A stretch of DNA of 64,000 bases from Gordonia namibiensis NBRC 108229 (GCF_000298235.1 NZ_BAHE01000016.1:109692-173691), one strand, 5' to 3'; shown: positions 35,520-45,860, counted from the stretch's first letter. The notes: generated by a model from the sequence alone, not told the origin. Numbers and translations: made by a program.

Positions 35520-35554
35520 TAATAGGCGTAAGGTGAACGCGACAAGGAGGTTCC

Positions 35555-36421
35555 ATGGCCAAGCGCGTGAACACGATGACGGTGCTCCGTCGTGAGCAGA
35601 TCAGCCCGCACTTCGTCCGGCTGTACCTCGGCGGCGACGGGTTCGACGACTTCCAGGTGGCGGTCGGTGCTTCCGGTGACGCCGACACCGACATGTACGT
35701 GAAATTCATCTTCGCGCCGGAGGGCGTGACCTACCCGGAGCCCTTCGACCTCGCCGAGGTCCGGGCCACGCTGCCGCCCGAGCAGCAACCGGTCCTGCGC
35801 ACCTACACCGTCCGCCGCGTCGACCCGCAGGCGCGCGAGATCCTCGTCGACTTCGTCGTCCACGGTGACGAGGGCATCGCCGGACCGTGGGCCGCATCGG
35901 TGGAGCCGGGGGAGACCGTGCGGTTCATCGGCCCGGGCAGTGGATATCGGCCGAAGTCGGATGCCCCGTGGCACCTCCTCGCCGCCGACGAGGCCGGGCT
36001 GCCCGCCGTGGCCGCCGCTCTCGAATCGCTTCCCGCCGACGCGATCGCCAAGGTGTTCATCGAGGTCGCCGGACCCGAGGACGAGCTCGACCTCATCGCA
36101 CCCCCGGGTGCGGAGATCGTCTGGGTCCACCGTGGCGGACCGGCCGGCGAGGTCGACGACTCGGTCGCCGGCGACAACGCGCCCCTGATCGCAGCCGTCC
36201 GCGACGCGGAATGGCTCGACGGCGAACCGCATGTCTTCATCCACGGTGAGGCACAGGCCGTCATGCACAACCTGCGCAGCTACATCCGCAAGGAACGCAA
36301 GGTCAGCCCGGCCAACGCCTCGATCTCCGGATATTGGCGCCGCGGCCGCACCGAAGAAGGCTTCCGGACCTGGAAGGCCGAGCTACGCGCTGCCGAGGAA
36401 GCCGCACCGGCCGGCCGATAG
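35555..36421 (+). CDS. Siderophore-interacting protein, ferric-siderophore reductase (ViuB-like)
   Basis: 288-residue SIP-family flavoprotein: FAD-binding barrel with [10 protein letters not shown], then the NAD(P)H-binding SIP domain ([19 protein letters not shown]) and C-terminal [17 protein letters not shown] with [15 protein letters not shown]. It reduces ferric siderophore in the cytoplasm to release Fe(II). The ATG follows aaggagg by 7 nt. An IdeR-type box upstream supports iron regulation. Position between dprA and xerC matches the viuB-like gene recalled for M. tuberculosis. Confidence 0.92.
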   Translation: MAKRVNTMTVLRREQISPHFVRLYLGGDGFDDFQVAVGASGDADTDMYVKFIFAPEGVTYPEPFDLAEVRATLPPEQQPVLRTYTVRRVDPQAREILVDFVVHGDEGIAGPWAASVEPGETVRFIGPGSGYRPKSDAPWHLLAADEAGLPAVAAALESLPADAIAKVFIEVAGPEDELDLIAPPGAEIVWVHRGGPAGEVDDSVAGDNAPLIAAVRDAEWLDGEPHVFIHGEAQAVMHNLRSYIRKERKVSPANASISGYWRRGRTEEGFRTWKAELRAAEEAAPAGR

Positions 36422-36488
36422 GCACGCGGCAGGCATCGATCCGGCCACGGCACCGCGTGTGGGGTTGCACCCGCCCCCGGCGCGCGAT

Positions 36489-37385
36489 GTGCTGGCAGGC
36501 ATGCTCGACGACTTCGCCGATCACCTGCGCCTGGAGAAGGGTCGCAGTGAACACACCATCCGCGCCTACGTCGGTGGTGCGCGTGCGTTGCTGTCGTTCG
36601 CCGGTGCCCGTGGAGTGGCCGCGGCGGACATCGACCTCGCCCTTCTGCGGGCCTGGCTGGCCGAGCTGACGCAACGCGGCGCCGCCCGTACGACAATCGC
36701 GCGACAGGTCTCCGCGGCGAAGACCTTCTGCGCGTGGGCGGTTCGCGAGGGCATCATGGCCGCTGACCCCTCGCAGCGACTCAAGGCGCCGAAAGCCCAC
36801 CGCACACTCCCGGCCGTCCTCGCACCCGGACAGGCCGACGCCGCGATCGGAGCGACCGCGCAGGAGCGCGATCCCGGCGACCCGATCGCACTCCGGAACC
36901 GGTTGATCCTGGAATTGTTGTACGCCAGCGGTATTCGCGTCGGCGAATTGTGTGGTCTCGACGTCGACGACATCGACACGGGGCGTCGAATCCTGCGCGT
37001 GATCGGCAAGGGCGACAAGGAACGGTCCGTGCCCTACGGCGAACCCGCGGCCAAGGCCATCGACGACTGGCTGCGACGCGGGCGTCCGGCGCTGGCCACC
37101 GAGGCATCCGGACCGGCGCTGCTCCTCGGCGCGCGCGGCGGAAGACTCGACCAGCGGATGGCACGGTCGGTGGTGTCGGAGGCGGTCCAGGCCGCCGGTG
37201 GCCCGGCGATGGGACCGCACGGCCTCCGGCACAGCGCCGCGACACACCTTCTCGAAGGTGGTGCCGACCTACGCGTCGTGCAGGAGCTGCTCGGGCACTC
37301 CTCACTGGCGACGACGCAGATCTACACCCATGTGAGCGTCGAACGCCTCCGTGCGGTGCACCGTCAAGCCCATCCTCGAGCGTGA
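36489..37385 (+). CDS. xerC: Tyrosine recombinase XerC
   Basis: Site-specific recombinase resolving chromosome dimers at dif with XerD; about 298 residues. The N-terminal SAM-like core-binding domain ([21 protein letters not shown]) is followed by the catalytic domain with Arg in [11 protein letters not shown], Lys in [40 protein letters not shown] and the nucleophile Tyr in the last motif. GTG 36489 gives an N-terminus like mycobacterial XerC; ATG 36501 and GTG 36459 are alternatives. The stop abuts that of the convergent M23 gene without a gap. Confidence 0.95.
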   Translation: MLAGMLDDFADHLRLEKGRSEHTIRAYVGGARALLSFAGARGVAAADIDLALLRAWLAELTQRGAARTTIARQVSAAKTFCAWAVREGIMAADPSQRLKAPKAHRTLPAVLAPGQADAAIGATAQERDPGDPIALRNRLILELLYASGIRVGELCGLDVDDIDTGRRILRVIGKGDKERSVPYGEPAAKAIDDWLRRGRPALATEASGPALLLGARGGRLDQRMARSVVSEAVQAAGGPAMGPHGLRHSAATHLLEGGADLRVVQELLGHSSLATTQIYTHVSVERLRAVHRQAHPRA

Positions 37386-37946
37386 TCACGGCGGCTCCGG
37401 GCCGAGCGGTTTGAGCCGCACCCGCACGGCTCCGAGCAGCCCCAGGGGATTGAGGTACTCGGCATCGCGCCCGGCCCCGCGTCGTGCGCCCCAGTGCAGA
37501 CACGCCAGCGTCGGACATCCCGGATGCCCGGCGACGAGCGTGCCGATCGGCTCGCCCCGGTACACATGGTCGCCCTCGTCGACGGACGCCTCGACGGGCT
37601 CGTAGGTGGTGATCAGCCCGTCCGGGTGCTGCACCGAGACCACCGGACGACCCGCCACCCGACCCGCGAACCGCACCCGGCCGGCACCGGCCGCAGAGAC
37701 CGCGACACCGGGCACGGCCGCGAGGTCGACGCCGCGATGCCCCGGTTGCCACCGTTTCTCCGGCGCATCGAAGCCGGTCACGACGGTGGGACGCGGTGAC
37801 AGCGGAGCGGAATAGGTACGCGGCGCGGCATTACCCTGGGACGGTGTCGAGCACAGGATGACCAGGAACAAGGACGCCGCCGACGCGGTGCGGGAACACG
37901 AGGTGTGCACTCCTGTTGGACGCACCGGAGCGCGATCCGGATCCAT
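37386..37946 (-). CDS. Secreted M23-family peptidase (LytM-like)
   Basis: 186 residues with an N-terminal signal peptide (ASAASLFLVILCSTPSQGNA) and a compact M23 domain. Zn ligands are HRGVD and LHWGA; the region between has VVSVQHPDGLITTYEPV and GEPIGTLVAGH. It likely cleaves, or as a degenerate member regulates cleavage of, peptidoglycan peptides. ATG 37946 is chosen to give a short n-region; the frame is open much further upstream. Divergent from rpsB, the conserved arrangement in relatives. Confidence 0.87.
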   Translation of the reverse strand: MDPDRAPVRPTGVHTSCSRTASAASLFLVILCSTPSQGNAAPRTYSAPLSPRPTVVTGFDAPEKRWQPGHRGVDLAAVPGVAVSAAGAGRVRFAGRVAGRPVVSVQHPDGLITTYEPVEASVDEGDHVYRGEPIGTLVAGHPGCPTLACLHWGARRGAGRDAEYLNPLGLLGAVRVRLKPLGPEPP

Positions 37947-37971
37947 CGCCGGGGCAGGGGGCCGGAGCGTT

Positions 37972-38001
37972 TTGGTTTTCGCTGGTCGACGCGCGTAAAC
38001 T
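37972..38001 (+). promoter_or_regulatory. rpsB: rpsB promoter
   Basis: TTGGTT at 37972-37977, 18-nt spacer, TAAACT at 37996-38001: a good SigA-type match. It leaves an untranslated leader of roughly 165 nt before the rpsB ATG, long enough to hold an S2 autoregulatory structure, although I could not identify one. Confidence 0.6.
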
Positions 38002-38175
38002 CTCGTCCGCACCTCATCGGTTGTTGATGGGGTGACTTCGCGCGCCTGCGACACCACGCCGAATGTGCAGTCCCGGACCCGGTCATCGACCGGAATCGGG
38101 TGACATTCCGCCGGCAGGCGCCAGGGTCGGACACCAACCCGGTGCCGACAGACAACTGCGACAAAAGGAAATCTC

Positions 38176-38997
38176 ATGGCTGTCGTGACCATGAAGCAGC
38201 TGCTTGACAGCGGCGCACACTTCGGGCACCAGACCCGCCGTTGGAACCCGAAGATGAAGCGATTCATCTTCACCGACCGCAACGGCATCTACATCATCGA
38301 TCTGCAGCAGACGCTGACCTACATCGACAAGGCCTACGAGTTCGTCAAGGAGACCGTCGCCCACGGCGGCACCATCCTGTTCGTCGGCACCAAGAAGCAG
38401 GCTCAGGAGTCCATCGCCGCTGAGGCCACCCGCGTCGGTATGCCTTACGTCAACCAGCGTTGGCTCGGCGGCATGCTCACCAACTTCAACACCGTGCACA
38501 AGCGTCTCCAGCGCATGAAGGAGCTGGAGACCATGGAGCAGACCGGTGGCTTCGAGGGTCGCACCAAGAAGGAGATCTTGATGCTGACCCGCGAGAAGAA
38601 CAAGCTCGAGCGCACGCTCGGCGGTATCCGCGACATGGCCAAGGTCCCCTCGGCCGTGTGGGTCGTCGACACCAACAAGGAGCACATCGCCGTCGGTGAG
38701 GCTCGCAAGCTGAACATCCCGGTCATCGCGATCCTGGACACCAACTGCGACCCCGACCTCGTCGACTACCCGATCCCGGGCAACGACGACGCCATCCGTT
38801 CGGCTGCTCTGCTGACCCGCGTCGTGGCCTCGGCCGTCGCCGAGGGCCTGCAGGCCCGCGCCGGCGCCGCCGGTGGCGACGCCAAGCCGGAAGCAGCCGC
38901 AGGCGAGCCGCTCGCCGAGTGGGAGCAGGAACTGCTGACCCAGGCCGCGGCTCCGGCCGGTGGCGAAGCAGCCACCGACGCGCCGGCTGCCCAGTAA
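38176..38997 (+). CDS. rpsB: 30S ribosomal protein uS2
   Basis: Ribosomal protein S2, 273 residues: [44 protein letters not shown] and [19 protein letters not shown] are all conserved. An Ala/Gly/Glu-rich tail of about 45 residues is typical of actinobacteria. ATG 38176 follows aaaggaa. Cotranscribed with tsf. Confidence 0.98.
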   Translation: MAVVTMKQLLDSGAHFGHQTRRWNPKMKRFIFTDRNGIYIIDLQQTLTYIDKAYEFVKETVAHGGTILFVGTKKQAQESIAAEATRVGMPYVNQRWLGGMLTNFNTVHKRLQRMKELETMEQTGGFEGRTKKEILMLTREKNKLERTLGGIRDMAKVPSAVWVVDTNKEHIAVGEARKLNIPVIAILDTNCDPDLVDYPIPGNDDAIRSAALLTRVVASAVAEGLQARAGAAGGDAKPEAAAGEPLAEWEQELLTQAAAPAGGEAATDAPAAQ

Positions 38998-39052
38998 CAC
39001 CTGCCGCAGCAATTCGGTCCCACCACACTCTTTCGAAGGAGGCTCGCCAACG

Positions 39053-39877
39053 ATGGCGAACTACACCGCAGCCGATGTGAAGCGACTTCGCGAACTCACC
39101 GGTTCTGGAATGCTGGACTGCAAGAACGCGCTGGCCAACAACGACGGTGATTTCGACAAGGCCGTCGAGGAGCTGCGCATCAAGGGCGCCAAGGACGTGG
39201 GCAAGCGCGCTGAGCGCTCCACCGCCGAGGGCCTGGTCGCCGCCAAGGGCGGCGCCCTGATCGAGATCAACTCCGAGACCGACTTCGTCGCCAAGAACGA
39301 CGAGTTCCAGAAGCTCGCCGATGACATCGTCACCGCGGCCGCCGAGGCCAAGACCAACGATGTCGAGGAGCTGAAGAAGGCTGCTCTCGGCAGCGGCACG
39401 GTCGATGAGGCCATCGCCGCGCTCTCGGCCAAGATCGGCGAGAAGCTCGAGCTCCGTCGCGTCGTCTTCTACGACGGCCCGGTCGCCGTGTACCTGCACA
39501 AGCGTGCTTCGGACCTCCCGCCCGCCGTCGGCGTGCTGGTGTCCTACACCGGTGAGGGCGAGGGTGCCGAGGAGGCTGCTCGCGGCGCCGCCATGCAGGT
39601 CGCAGCTCTCAAGGCCAAGTACGCCACTCGCGAAGAGGTCCCCGCGGACGTCGTCGAGAACGAGCGTCGTATCGCCGAGCAGACCGCCAAGGAGGAGGGC
39701 AAGCCGGAGCAGGCTCTGCCCAAGATCGTGGAGGGTCGCGTCAACGGCTTCTACAAGGACGTCGTGCTGCTCGACCAGCCGTCGGTCCAGGATTCGAAGA
39801 AGACCGTCAAGGCTCTGCTCGACGAGGCCGGTGTGACCGTCAAGGGCTTCACCCGCTTCGAGGTCGGACAGGCCTGA
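39053..39877 (+). CDS. tsf: Elongation factor Ts
   Basis: EF-Ts, the nucleotide-exchange factor for EF-Tu; 274 residues. The UBA-like N-terminus ([21 protein letters not shown]) contains the conserved TGAGMMDCK-type motif, and [15 protein letters not shown] is intact. ATG 39053 is preceded by gaaggagg at 39035-39042. The last 29 nt overlap the convergent MFS gene, and the tsf terminator lies inside that gene. Confidence 0.98.
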   Translation: MANYTAADVKRLRELTGSGMLDCKNALANNDGDFDKAVEELRIKGAKDVGKRAERSTAEGLVAAKGGALIEINSETDFVAKNDEFQKLADDIVTAAAEAKTNDVEELKKAALGSGTVDEAIAALSAKIGEKLELRRVVFYDGPVAVYLHKRASDLPPAVGVLVSYTGEGEGAEEAARGAAMQVAALKAKYATREEVPADVVENERRIAEQTAKEEGKPEQALPKIVEGRVNGFYKDVVLLDQPSVQDSKKTVKALLDEAGVTVKGFTRFEVGQA

Positions 39878-41576
39878 TCGCTTCCGGGGTCTCCCCGGAT
39901 GACGACTCGACCGCCCCGTCTCCCATCGTGGAGGCGGGGCGGTTGTCGTTGCGCCGCAACACGAAAGTGATGCCGCCGATGCCGATGGCGAGTGCGGCGA
40001 GCACCCACAGCGTCGTGCGGAACGCACCCAGGAAGGTGCGGGCGGTGACGGACCGCACCGCCTCCTGCGTGTAGGGCTGCGCCTCGGCGGCGATCGCCGC
40101 GACCGCGCTGTTCGTCGGGGTGCCGGTGCACCCGGGGGCCGGTCGTTCCGGATGCGCTGAGGTGAGCTGTTGCGACGCGCACCAGGCGAACCGGTCGGCG
40201 ACGGCCGGCCGGAACATCGGGTCCACCGGCGAATCCTCCAGTGCGACGGTCAGTTCGGCCCGCACCGCGGGCACGCTGGTGCCGGTCTGTCCGGCCACCT
40301 GACCGAAGAAGAACATGGTCACCAGCGCCAGGCCGATCGACGCCCCGATCTGCTGCACGGTGGGGATCGTGCCGCTGGCCGACCCGACCGTCTGCGGCGA
40401 GGTGTCGGAGAGGATGACCGCCTGCAGGGGCGCGACGAACAATCCGGTACCCACCCCGCCGAGGACAAGGGGAACCAGGATCGCGCTCACCGGAAGGATT
40501 TCCGACGCCGGGTCGAGCGTCAGTGCGATCCACGCGAACGCCACCCCGACGGTGACCACACCGCCGAGCAGAACCCGGGGCGACCCGATGCGGGCGACCG
40601 CCCACGGTGACGCGACCGACCCCACGGCTGCACCGCCGGCGAACGGCAACGCGAGGAGCCCGGTGTCCAGTGCCGAGTACCCGAGACCGAATTGCGCCGA
40701 GATCGACACGGTGAAGAAGAATCCCGCGAACACGCTGAAGAACAACAGCGACATGGCGAGTCCGGCCGCGAACCGGCGCGACGAGAAGAGCGTCATGCGC
40801 AGCAGCGGCGTCCCGCCCTGCGCGGCAAGGCGTTTCTGGTGCCAGACGAAGACGACCGACAGGATGCCGGCGGCACCGAGCATGATCCACAGCGGTGCCG
40901 GCCACTGCTGTTCCCGGCCCACCGCCACCGGGTACAGCAGCAGGAACAGTGCGGAGGCCGAGAGCACCATGCCGACGATGTCCGGACGGTCCGGATCAGG
41001 ATCGAGCGCGGCCGGGAGTCGACGCCACGCCAGTACGCACGCGAGCACGCCGAGCGGGAGATTGACGAAGAAGATGGTGCGCCAACCCCATCCGGCGATG
41101 TCGGCGTGCACCAGCAACCCGCCGACGACGGGACCGAGGATCGCGGCCAGTCCCGCCACCGCGCCGTAGATGCCGAAGACCAGCCCGTGGCGCTCCCTGG
41201 TGAACAGGGCGGCGATGAGGGCCAGCGTCTGGGCCGACATCAAGGCGGCGCTGACACCCTGTGCACCCCGGAAGACGATGAGCATCACCGGATCCGTTGC
41301 GAGACCGCACAACATCGAGGTGACGGTGAACGCGACCATCGCGATCACGAACAGACGGCGACGCCCGTACCGGCCGCCGAGGGTGGCCGCGGTGAGCAGG
41401 GTGCACGCGAACGACAACGTGTACACCGTCAGCACCAGAAGCTGCTGTGAGCTCGATGCCCCGAGGTCGACGGTGAGATCAGGCAACGCGATGTTGACGA
41501 TGGTCGTGTCCAGCATCTGCATGAACACGCCCAGCAGGCATCCGGCGAGGGCCAGCCACGCCGGGCCCGCCGTCAC
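39849..41576 (-). CDS. DHA2-family MFS exporter
   Basis: 575-residue, 14-helix drug:H+ antiporter-2 type transporter. It begins with a helix carrying [12 protein letters not shown], a family mark. [10 protein letters not shown] is loop 2-3, [19 protein letters not shown] is motif C of exporters, and [14 protein letters not shown] is conserved. A large extracytoplasmic loop of about 75 residues (from [13 protein letters not shown], two Cys) precedes the last helix. The GTG start overlaps the PapA-like gene's stop by 4 nt, so it probably exports that enzyme's lipid product. Its 3' end overlaps tsf antisense. No MmpL gene is present here. Confidence 0.88.
   Translation of the reverse strand: MTAGPAWLALAGCLLGVFMQMLDTTIVNIALPDLTVDLGASSSQQLLVLTVYTLSFACTLLTAATLGGRYGRRRLFVIAMVAFTVTSMLCGLATDPVMLIVFRGAQGVSAALMSAQTLALIAALFTRERHGLVFGIYGAVAGLAAILGPVVGGLLVHADIAGWGWRTIFFVNLPLGVLACVLAWRRLPAALDPDPDRPDIVGMVLSASALFLLLYPVAVGREQQWPAPLWIMLGAAGILSVVFVWHQKRLAAQGGTPLLRMTLFSSRRFAAGLAMSLLFFSVFAGFFFTVSISAQFGLGYSALDTGLLALPFAGGAAVGSVASPWAVARIGSPRVLLGGVVTVGVAFAWIALTLDPASEILPVSAILVPLVLGGVGTGLFVAPLQAVILSDTSPQTVGSASGTIPTVQQIGASIGLALVTMFFFGQVAGQTGTSVPAVRAELTVALEDSPVDPMFRPAVADRFAWCASQQLTSAHPERPAPGCTGTPTNSAVAAIAAEAQPYTQEAVRSVTARTFLGAFRTTLWVLAALAIGIGGITFVLRRNDNRPASTMGDGAVESSSGETPEAIRPVRPRSG
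39911..39942 (+). terminator. tsf terminator embedded in the convergent exporter gene
   Basis: Arms 39911-39923 and 39930-39942 pair over 13 bp with one G:T wobble, loop catcgt. It follows the tsf stop by 34 nt and is followed by ttgtcgttg. Because the opposite-strand MFS gene runs through it to 39849, the terminator also encodes that protein's hydrophilic C-terminal tail. Confidence 0.7.
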
Positions 41577-42994
41577 GATGTGAGTGCGGGCAACGACGGT
41601 TGGTAGTCACCCTGGTCGGCCACCGCGCTGATGACGTCGACGAAGCGTTCGACGTAGCGCTGCACCGATTCCCGTGCGATGTCGGTGTTCGGGTAGAGGA
41701 ATGTGATCGAGGTGGTCGTGGGGAAGCGGTTCACCCACATGTAGACCTCCTCGCTGCTCCCGCGGTTCCCGAAGAGGCAACCGTTCCCGGCCTCGAAGAT
41801 CTCCACGCCCGGCAACTTGCGCACGTCGACGTAGGAGACCATCGGTACCGACCAGCCCGGTTTGACGTCGAGGCCGTCCTCGGGTTCGGCGAGCTGCAGT
41901 ACCCGGTGGAACGAGATGTCGGTCAGTTCTTTTCCGGCGGCGTAACTCCGCGCGGCCTGCGGTGCGAGGCTGCGGAACGACGTCGTGTCATCGACCGTCA
42001 GCGGAACCGGGATGAGACTGGTGAACCAGCCCACCGAGTTCATCTCCTCGGCACCGGACCGGGTACTCTTCGGCGTCATGCCGAAATAGTCGCTCTTGCC
42101 ACTGAATTCGGCGTAGACCAGCGCGGCGACGGCCATGATCCCGGCGATCACGTTGGAACCCAGGTCGCGACAGACGTCCTCGAAGCGTTGGGCGGCGGCC
42201 TCGTCGAACACTGTCGCGTTCATGAGCGCGCTCCGCGTGTACCCCTCGGTGTCGGTGCCGAGGGGGAGCGGGAAACTCGGCAGCCGGCCCTCGTTGGCCC
42301 GGACCAGGTCGATCCACCGTTCGACGTGGGGGGAGTGCCGGGTGAGCTGCCGCGAGATGGCGCGTTCCCGGGCGCAGTAGTCGATATAGCTTCCGACGGG
42401 AGGCAATTCGGCGCCGGCGTCGAATGCGGCGTTCATGTAGAGCGTCATCAGCTCCAGGCAGGTGGACGCCTGCGAGATGCCGTCGGTGTTGAGGTGGTCG
42501 ACGGCCGCGTAGATCGTGAAACCGCCCTCCCATTCGATCGCACCGAAGGTGAAGCAGTCCCAGTTGAACGGACCCGACGTCTCTTCCTGTACGAGCGTGC
42601 AAAGCCGCTCGGCGTCGAGGTCTCCGTGATCGACCGGCACCATCTCGATGTCTTCGGTCGGCACGAGGTGGCGAAGCACCGAACCGTCGTCCTCCATGGA
42701 GAACCACGAACGGAAGCTGTCGTGGCGCCGGACGAACTGATTGACCGCCGTGGTCATCGCATCGACGTCCAGCGGGGCGTTGACATCGAACGCCATGAGG
42801 CACAACCGGGCGAACCGGAAACCGGCAGATTCGTTGCGCCACGCAACCTTCAGGTATTCCTCCTGCTGGTGCGAGGCGGGGACGGGGTGGACGGGCGCCA
42901 GGCCCGCCGTGGTGACCGAGGCGAGTGAGGCCACCCAACTCGTCAGGTGACCGGGGCGCGGATCCCACTCCTCGATCAGTCCGAACTTAATCAT
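41573..42994 (-). CDS. PapA-type acyltransferase (condensation-domain fold)
   Basis: 473 residues, of the polyketide-associated PapA family that transfers acyl chains to trehalose or other glycolipids in mycolata. The start IEEWDPRPGHLTSWVAS parallels PapA1/PapA2 N-termini, and the active-site HxxxDG motif is AAVDHLNTDGIS (His acts as base). FNWDCFTFGAI and VYMWVNRFPTTTSITFLYPN are also family-like. ATG 42994 follows agaggtgg. It is first in a two-gene unit with the DHA2 exporter and divergent from a mycolyltransferase, suggesting a trehalose-ester or related envelope lipid. No polyketide synthase is in the window. Confidence 0.85.
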   Translation of the reverse strand: MIKFGLIEEWDPRPGHLTSWVASLASVTTAGLAPVHPVPASHQQEEYLKVAWRNESAGFRFARLCLMAFDVNAPLDVDAMTTAVNQFVRRHDSFRSWFSMEDDGSVLRHLVPTEDIEMVPVDHGDLDAERLCTLVQEETSGPFNWDCFTFGAIEWEGGFTIYAAVDHLNTDGISQASTCLELMTLYMNAAFDAGAELPPVGSYIDYCARERAISRQLTRHSPHVERWIDLVRANEGRLPSFPLPLGTDTEGYTRSALMNATVFDEAAAQRFEDVCRDLGSNVIAGIMAVAALVYAEFSGKSDYFGMTPKSTRSGAEEMNSVGWFTSLIPVPLTVDDTTSFRSLAPQAARSYAAGKELTDISFHRVLQLAEPEDGLDVKPGWSVPMVSYVDVRKLPGVEIFEAGNGCLFGNRGSSEEVYMWVNRFPTTTSITFLYPNTDIARESVQRYVERFVDVISAVADQGDYQPSLPALTS

Positions 42995-43278
42995 GGTGTG
43001 ACCACCTCTTTGCTGAAGGGGATTTACTTGCGGGCGATGCAATTTGATTACGAGTGTTGTCATTCGGCTGACTGACAAGTTTCGACGATCGCAGGGACGG
43101 TACCCGAGATTCGGTTCACCAGAACAGTTTTCCGGCGAAAGTGTCTGATTTGTGTGAAAAAGTCTGAATTCCTGGACATTTGACCGCATTGGACACCGCT
43201 CGATTTGTCCGGCAGACTGCCTCCGCATCGATGTGATGTGGCTCGCATCGGCGGTCGTGCTGCAGGAAAGCGGAGTGG

Positions 43279-44304
43279 ATGAACGAACAGGATGTCGCCG
43301 GGGTGAACGGTCGCCGTGTCATCGGAGCGGTGGGCCTCATCGCGCTGTCGGTGCTGGCGATGGTGATCGGGTTGCCGGGTTCTGCTGCGGCGGAACCGAA
43401 TCCGGCGTCGATCGTCGCCGAACGCGTGCAGCGTGCGGGCGAGATCGACCTGACTGTCCGGTCGAGTGCCATGCGCAAGACGATGACCGTGAAAGTGCTT
43501 CCCGCAAAAGGGGATCGGCCCGCTCCCACGCTGTACCTGCTCAACGGCGCCGCCGGCGGTGACGGCGGTAGCAGTTGGTTCGACCGCACCGACATCCGCA
43601 CGTACTTCGCCGATCAGCACGTCAACGTGGTCGTCCCCATGGGTGGCGCCGCGAGTTACTTCACCGATTGGCAGCGTCCGGATCCGGTGCTCGGGGTGCA
43701 AAAATGGGCCACGTTCCTCACCGAGGAACTCCCCGACGTGATCGACCGTCGTCTCGACGCCAACGGCCGTAATGCGGTCGCCGGGATCTCGATGGCCGGT
43801 ACGTCGGTGTTCCAGCTCTCGCTGCACGCGCCCGAGCTGTACGAGGCGCTCGGTTCCTTCAGCGGATGTGCGCAGACGAGTGACCCGCTGGGTCAGGCCG
43901 TGGTGCGCATGGTCGTCGAGGGGCGCGGCCACGGCAACACCCTCAACATGTGGGGGCCGCCGACGAGTCCGGCCTGGCGCGCCAACGATCCCTTCGTCCA
44001 CGCGGAGTCGTTCCGTGGGAAGTCGATCTATGTGTCCAACGGTTCCGGTGCGCCGGGGCGCTACGACACGATCGACGGGCCGGGCATCGACGGCAACGGT
44101 TCCAAACTCTTCGACCAGCTCGCCGTGGGCGCGGTGATCGAGACCGCGACGGCCGAGTGCACCCGTAATCTGCAGCGCCGGATGCGCGAGGTCGGGGTGC
44201 CGGCGACCTTTCACCTGTACGAGGGCGGCACCCACTCGTGGCCGTACTGGCAGGACGAACTGCACCGCGCCTGGCCCCAGTTCCGCGCGGCGCTGGCCGG
44301 GTGA
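43279..44304 (+). CDS. Mycolyltransferase / antigen 85-like esterase
   Basis: 341-residue secreted alpha/beta-hydrolase of the antigen 85 family, which transfers mycolates among trehalose and arabinogalactan outside the membrane. The signal peptide is at about residues 12-38 (GAVGLIALSVLAMVIGLPG, cleavage near AAAEP), the nucleophile Ser is in AGISMAGTSVFQL, and the His is in EGGTHSWPYWQDEL. Substrate-loop residues SSWFDRTDIRTYFADQHVN and the DWQRPDP region are typical. ATG 43279 follows cggagtgg. It directly overlaps the GpgS-like gene (GTGA) and is divergent from PapA. Confidence 0.92.
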   Translation: MNEQDVAGVNGRRVIGAVGLIALSVLAMVIGLPGSAAAEPNPASIVAERVQRAGEIDLTVRSSAMRKTMTVKVLPAKGDRPAPTLYLLNGAAGGDGGSSWFDRTDIRTYFADQHVNVVVPMGGAASYFTDWQRPDPVLGVQKWATFLTEELPDVIDRRLDANGRNAVAGISMAGTSVFQLSLHAPELYEALGSFSGCAQTSDPLGQAVVRMVVEGRGHGNTLNMWGPPTSPAWRANDPFVHAESFRGKSIYVSNGSGAPGRYDTIDGPGIDGNGSKLFDQLAVGAVIETATAECTRNLQRRMREVGVPATFHLYEGGTHSWPYWQDELHRAWPQFRAALAG

Positions 44305-45071
44305 CCCCCGGCGAACTCGTCGGGTGCAAGGACGGCCGCACCGTCTCCGTGGTGGTCCCGGCGTTCGTCGGGGAGATGCCCGCGGCCGCCGTCATCGACT
44401 CGGTCGCCCCGCTCGTCGGGACGCTCGTCGACGAGATCGTCGTCGCCGATTCGGGTCCGCGGGAGGATCGGGGAGGCGTGCTGCGGCGGGCGCTCGCGAC
44501 CACCACCGGCGATCTGGTCGTTTTCCTTGACGGTGATGTCGTGGACCCCGATCCGGCCGACGTCTCGCGACTACTCGGTCCGCTCCTGACGTCCCCGGGC
44601 GTGCAACTTGTCAAGGGGTACCACCGGGTCCCGGCCGGCGGCAGTCGGCTCACCGAGTTGCTGGTGCGGCCCCTCATCGCGTCGCTGTGTCCCGAACTCG
44701 CGGCGATCATCGCTCCGATCGGCGGTGACCTCGCCGGAACCCGGGACCTGCTGAGGTCGATCCCGTTCGCACCAGGCCACGGCGTCGACATCGGCATCCT
44801 GCTCGACACGGTCGCGGAGCACGGGATCGATGCTGTCGGGCAGGCCGACCTGGGGGTCCGGGAACTGCGGAGTCGACCGCTCGTCGAACTCGGTCCGGAG
44901 GCGCGCCAGATCGTCGTCACCCTGCTCGAACGTCTCGGAATCGAGGACTCGCAGGCTCCGCTGACCCAGTTTCTGCCCGAAGACGACGGCTACCGGTGTG
45001 TGCAGACGTTTCCGGTGCCGGCCCGGTCCGAGGAGTACGCGTGTCGCGAGTCGCATTCGGCGAGGACGTAA
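44301..45071 (+). CDS. GpgS-like glycosyltransferase, shortened
   Basis: 256 residues similar to glucosyl-3-phosphoglycerate synthase (GT81), which starts methylglucose lipopolysaccharide synthesis. Shared features are GRTVSVVVPA, the metal-binding D-x-D (VFLDGDVVDPDP), LLTSPGVQLVKGYHRVP, GSRLTELLVRPL and FAPGHGVDIGILLDT. It lacks the N-terminal 50 or so residues and the segment of roughly 30 residues between DSG and the DxD strand that in GpgS includes the RPGKGEALWRSL region. It may therefore be a divergent paralogue with another substrate, or inactive. GTG 44301 overlaps the mycolyltransferase stop by 4 nt. Confidence 0.78.
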   Translation: MTPGELVGCKDGRTVSVVVPAFVGEMPAAAVIDSVAPLVGTLVDEIVVADSGPREDRGGVLRRALATTTGDLVVFLDGDVVDPDPADVSRLLGPLLTSPGVQLVKGYHRVPAGGSRLTELLVRPLIASLCPELAAIIAPIGGDLAGTRDLLRSIPFAPGHGVDIGILLDTVAEHGIDAVGQADLGVRELRSRPLVELGPEARQIVVTLLERLGIEDSQAPLTQFLPEDDGYRCVQTFPVPARSEEYACRESHSART

Positions 45072-45104
45072 CATAGTTCACCGAACCGACGAGTGAGGAA
45101 GCGA

Positions 45105-45860
45105 ATGAGCGAAGCGCCCGATCCCACCCCATCCGATCTCAAGAAAGCCGAGCGTGCCGGATTCAAACGAGTCCTGTTGAAGCTGGGTGGTGAGATGTTC
45201 GGCGGGGGAGAGGTCGGTCTGGACCCGGACGTCGTGGCGACCGTGGCCGATCAGATCGCCGACGTCGTCAACTCCGGTGTGCAGGTGGCCGTCGTCATCG
45301 GCGGAGGCAACTTCTTCCGCGGCGCCGAACTACAGCAGCGCGGCCTCGACCGCAGTCGCTCGGACTACATGGGCATGCTCGGTACCGTGATGAATTGCCT
45401 TGCGCTGCAGGACTTCCTGGAGAAGCGCGGCATCAGCACCCGCGTGCAGACCGCCATCACCATGGGCCAGGTCGCCGAGCCGTATCTGCCGCTGCGCGCC
45501 CAGCGCCACCTCGAGAAGGGGCGTGTGGTCATCTTCGGCGCCGGCATGGGCATGCCGTACTTCTCCACCGACACCACCGCCGCCCAGCGCGCGCTGGAGA
45601 TCAAGGCCGAGGTCGTCCTCATGGCCAAGGCCGTGGACGGTGTCTACGACGCCGATCCGCGCACCGATCCGGACGCCAAGCTGTTCACCGAGATCACCCA
45701 CCGCGAGGTCCTCGACAAGGAACTCAAGGTCGCCGACGCGACCGCCTTCAGCCTGTGTATGGACAACAAGATGCCGATCTTGGTGTTCAATCTGCTCCAA
45801 CAAGGCAATATCGCCAGAGCGGTGGCCGGCGACCGGATCGGCACGCTGGTAAGCACCTAG
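45105..45860 (+). CDS. pyrH: UMP kinase
   Basis: 251-residue hexameric UMP kinase of the amino-acid-kinase fold: [42 protein letters not shown] and [15 protein letters not shown] are conserved. ATG 45105 is chosen with gaggaa at 45095-45100; in-frame GTG 45093 is less likely. A CATAGT -10-like hexamer lies at 45073-45078. Followed by frr and cdsA, the conserved order. Confidence 0.97.
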   Translation: MSEAPDPTPSDLKKAERAGFKRVLLKLGGEMFGGGEVGLDPDVVATVADQIADVVNSGVQVAVVIGGGNFFRGAELQQRGLDRSRSDYMGMLGTVMNCLALQDFLEKRGISTRVQTAITMGQVAEPYLPLRAQRHLEKGRVVIFGAGMGMPYFSTDTTAAQRALEIKAEVVLMAKAVDGVYDADPRTDPDAKLFTEITHREVLDKELKVADATAFSLCMDNKMPILVFNLLQQGNIARAVAGDRIGTLVST

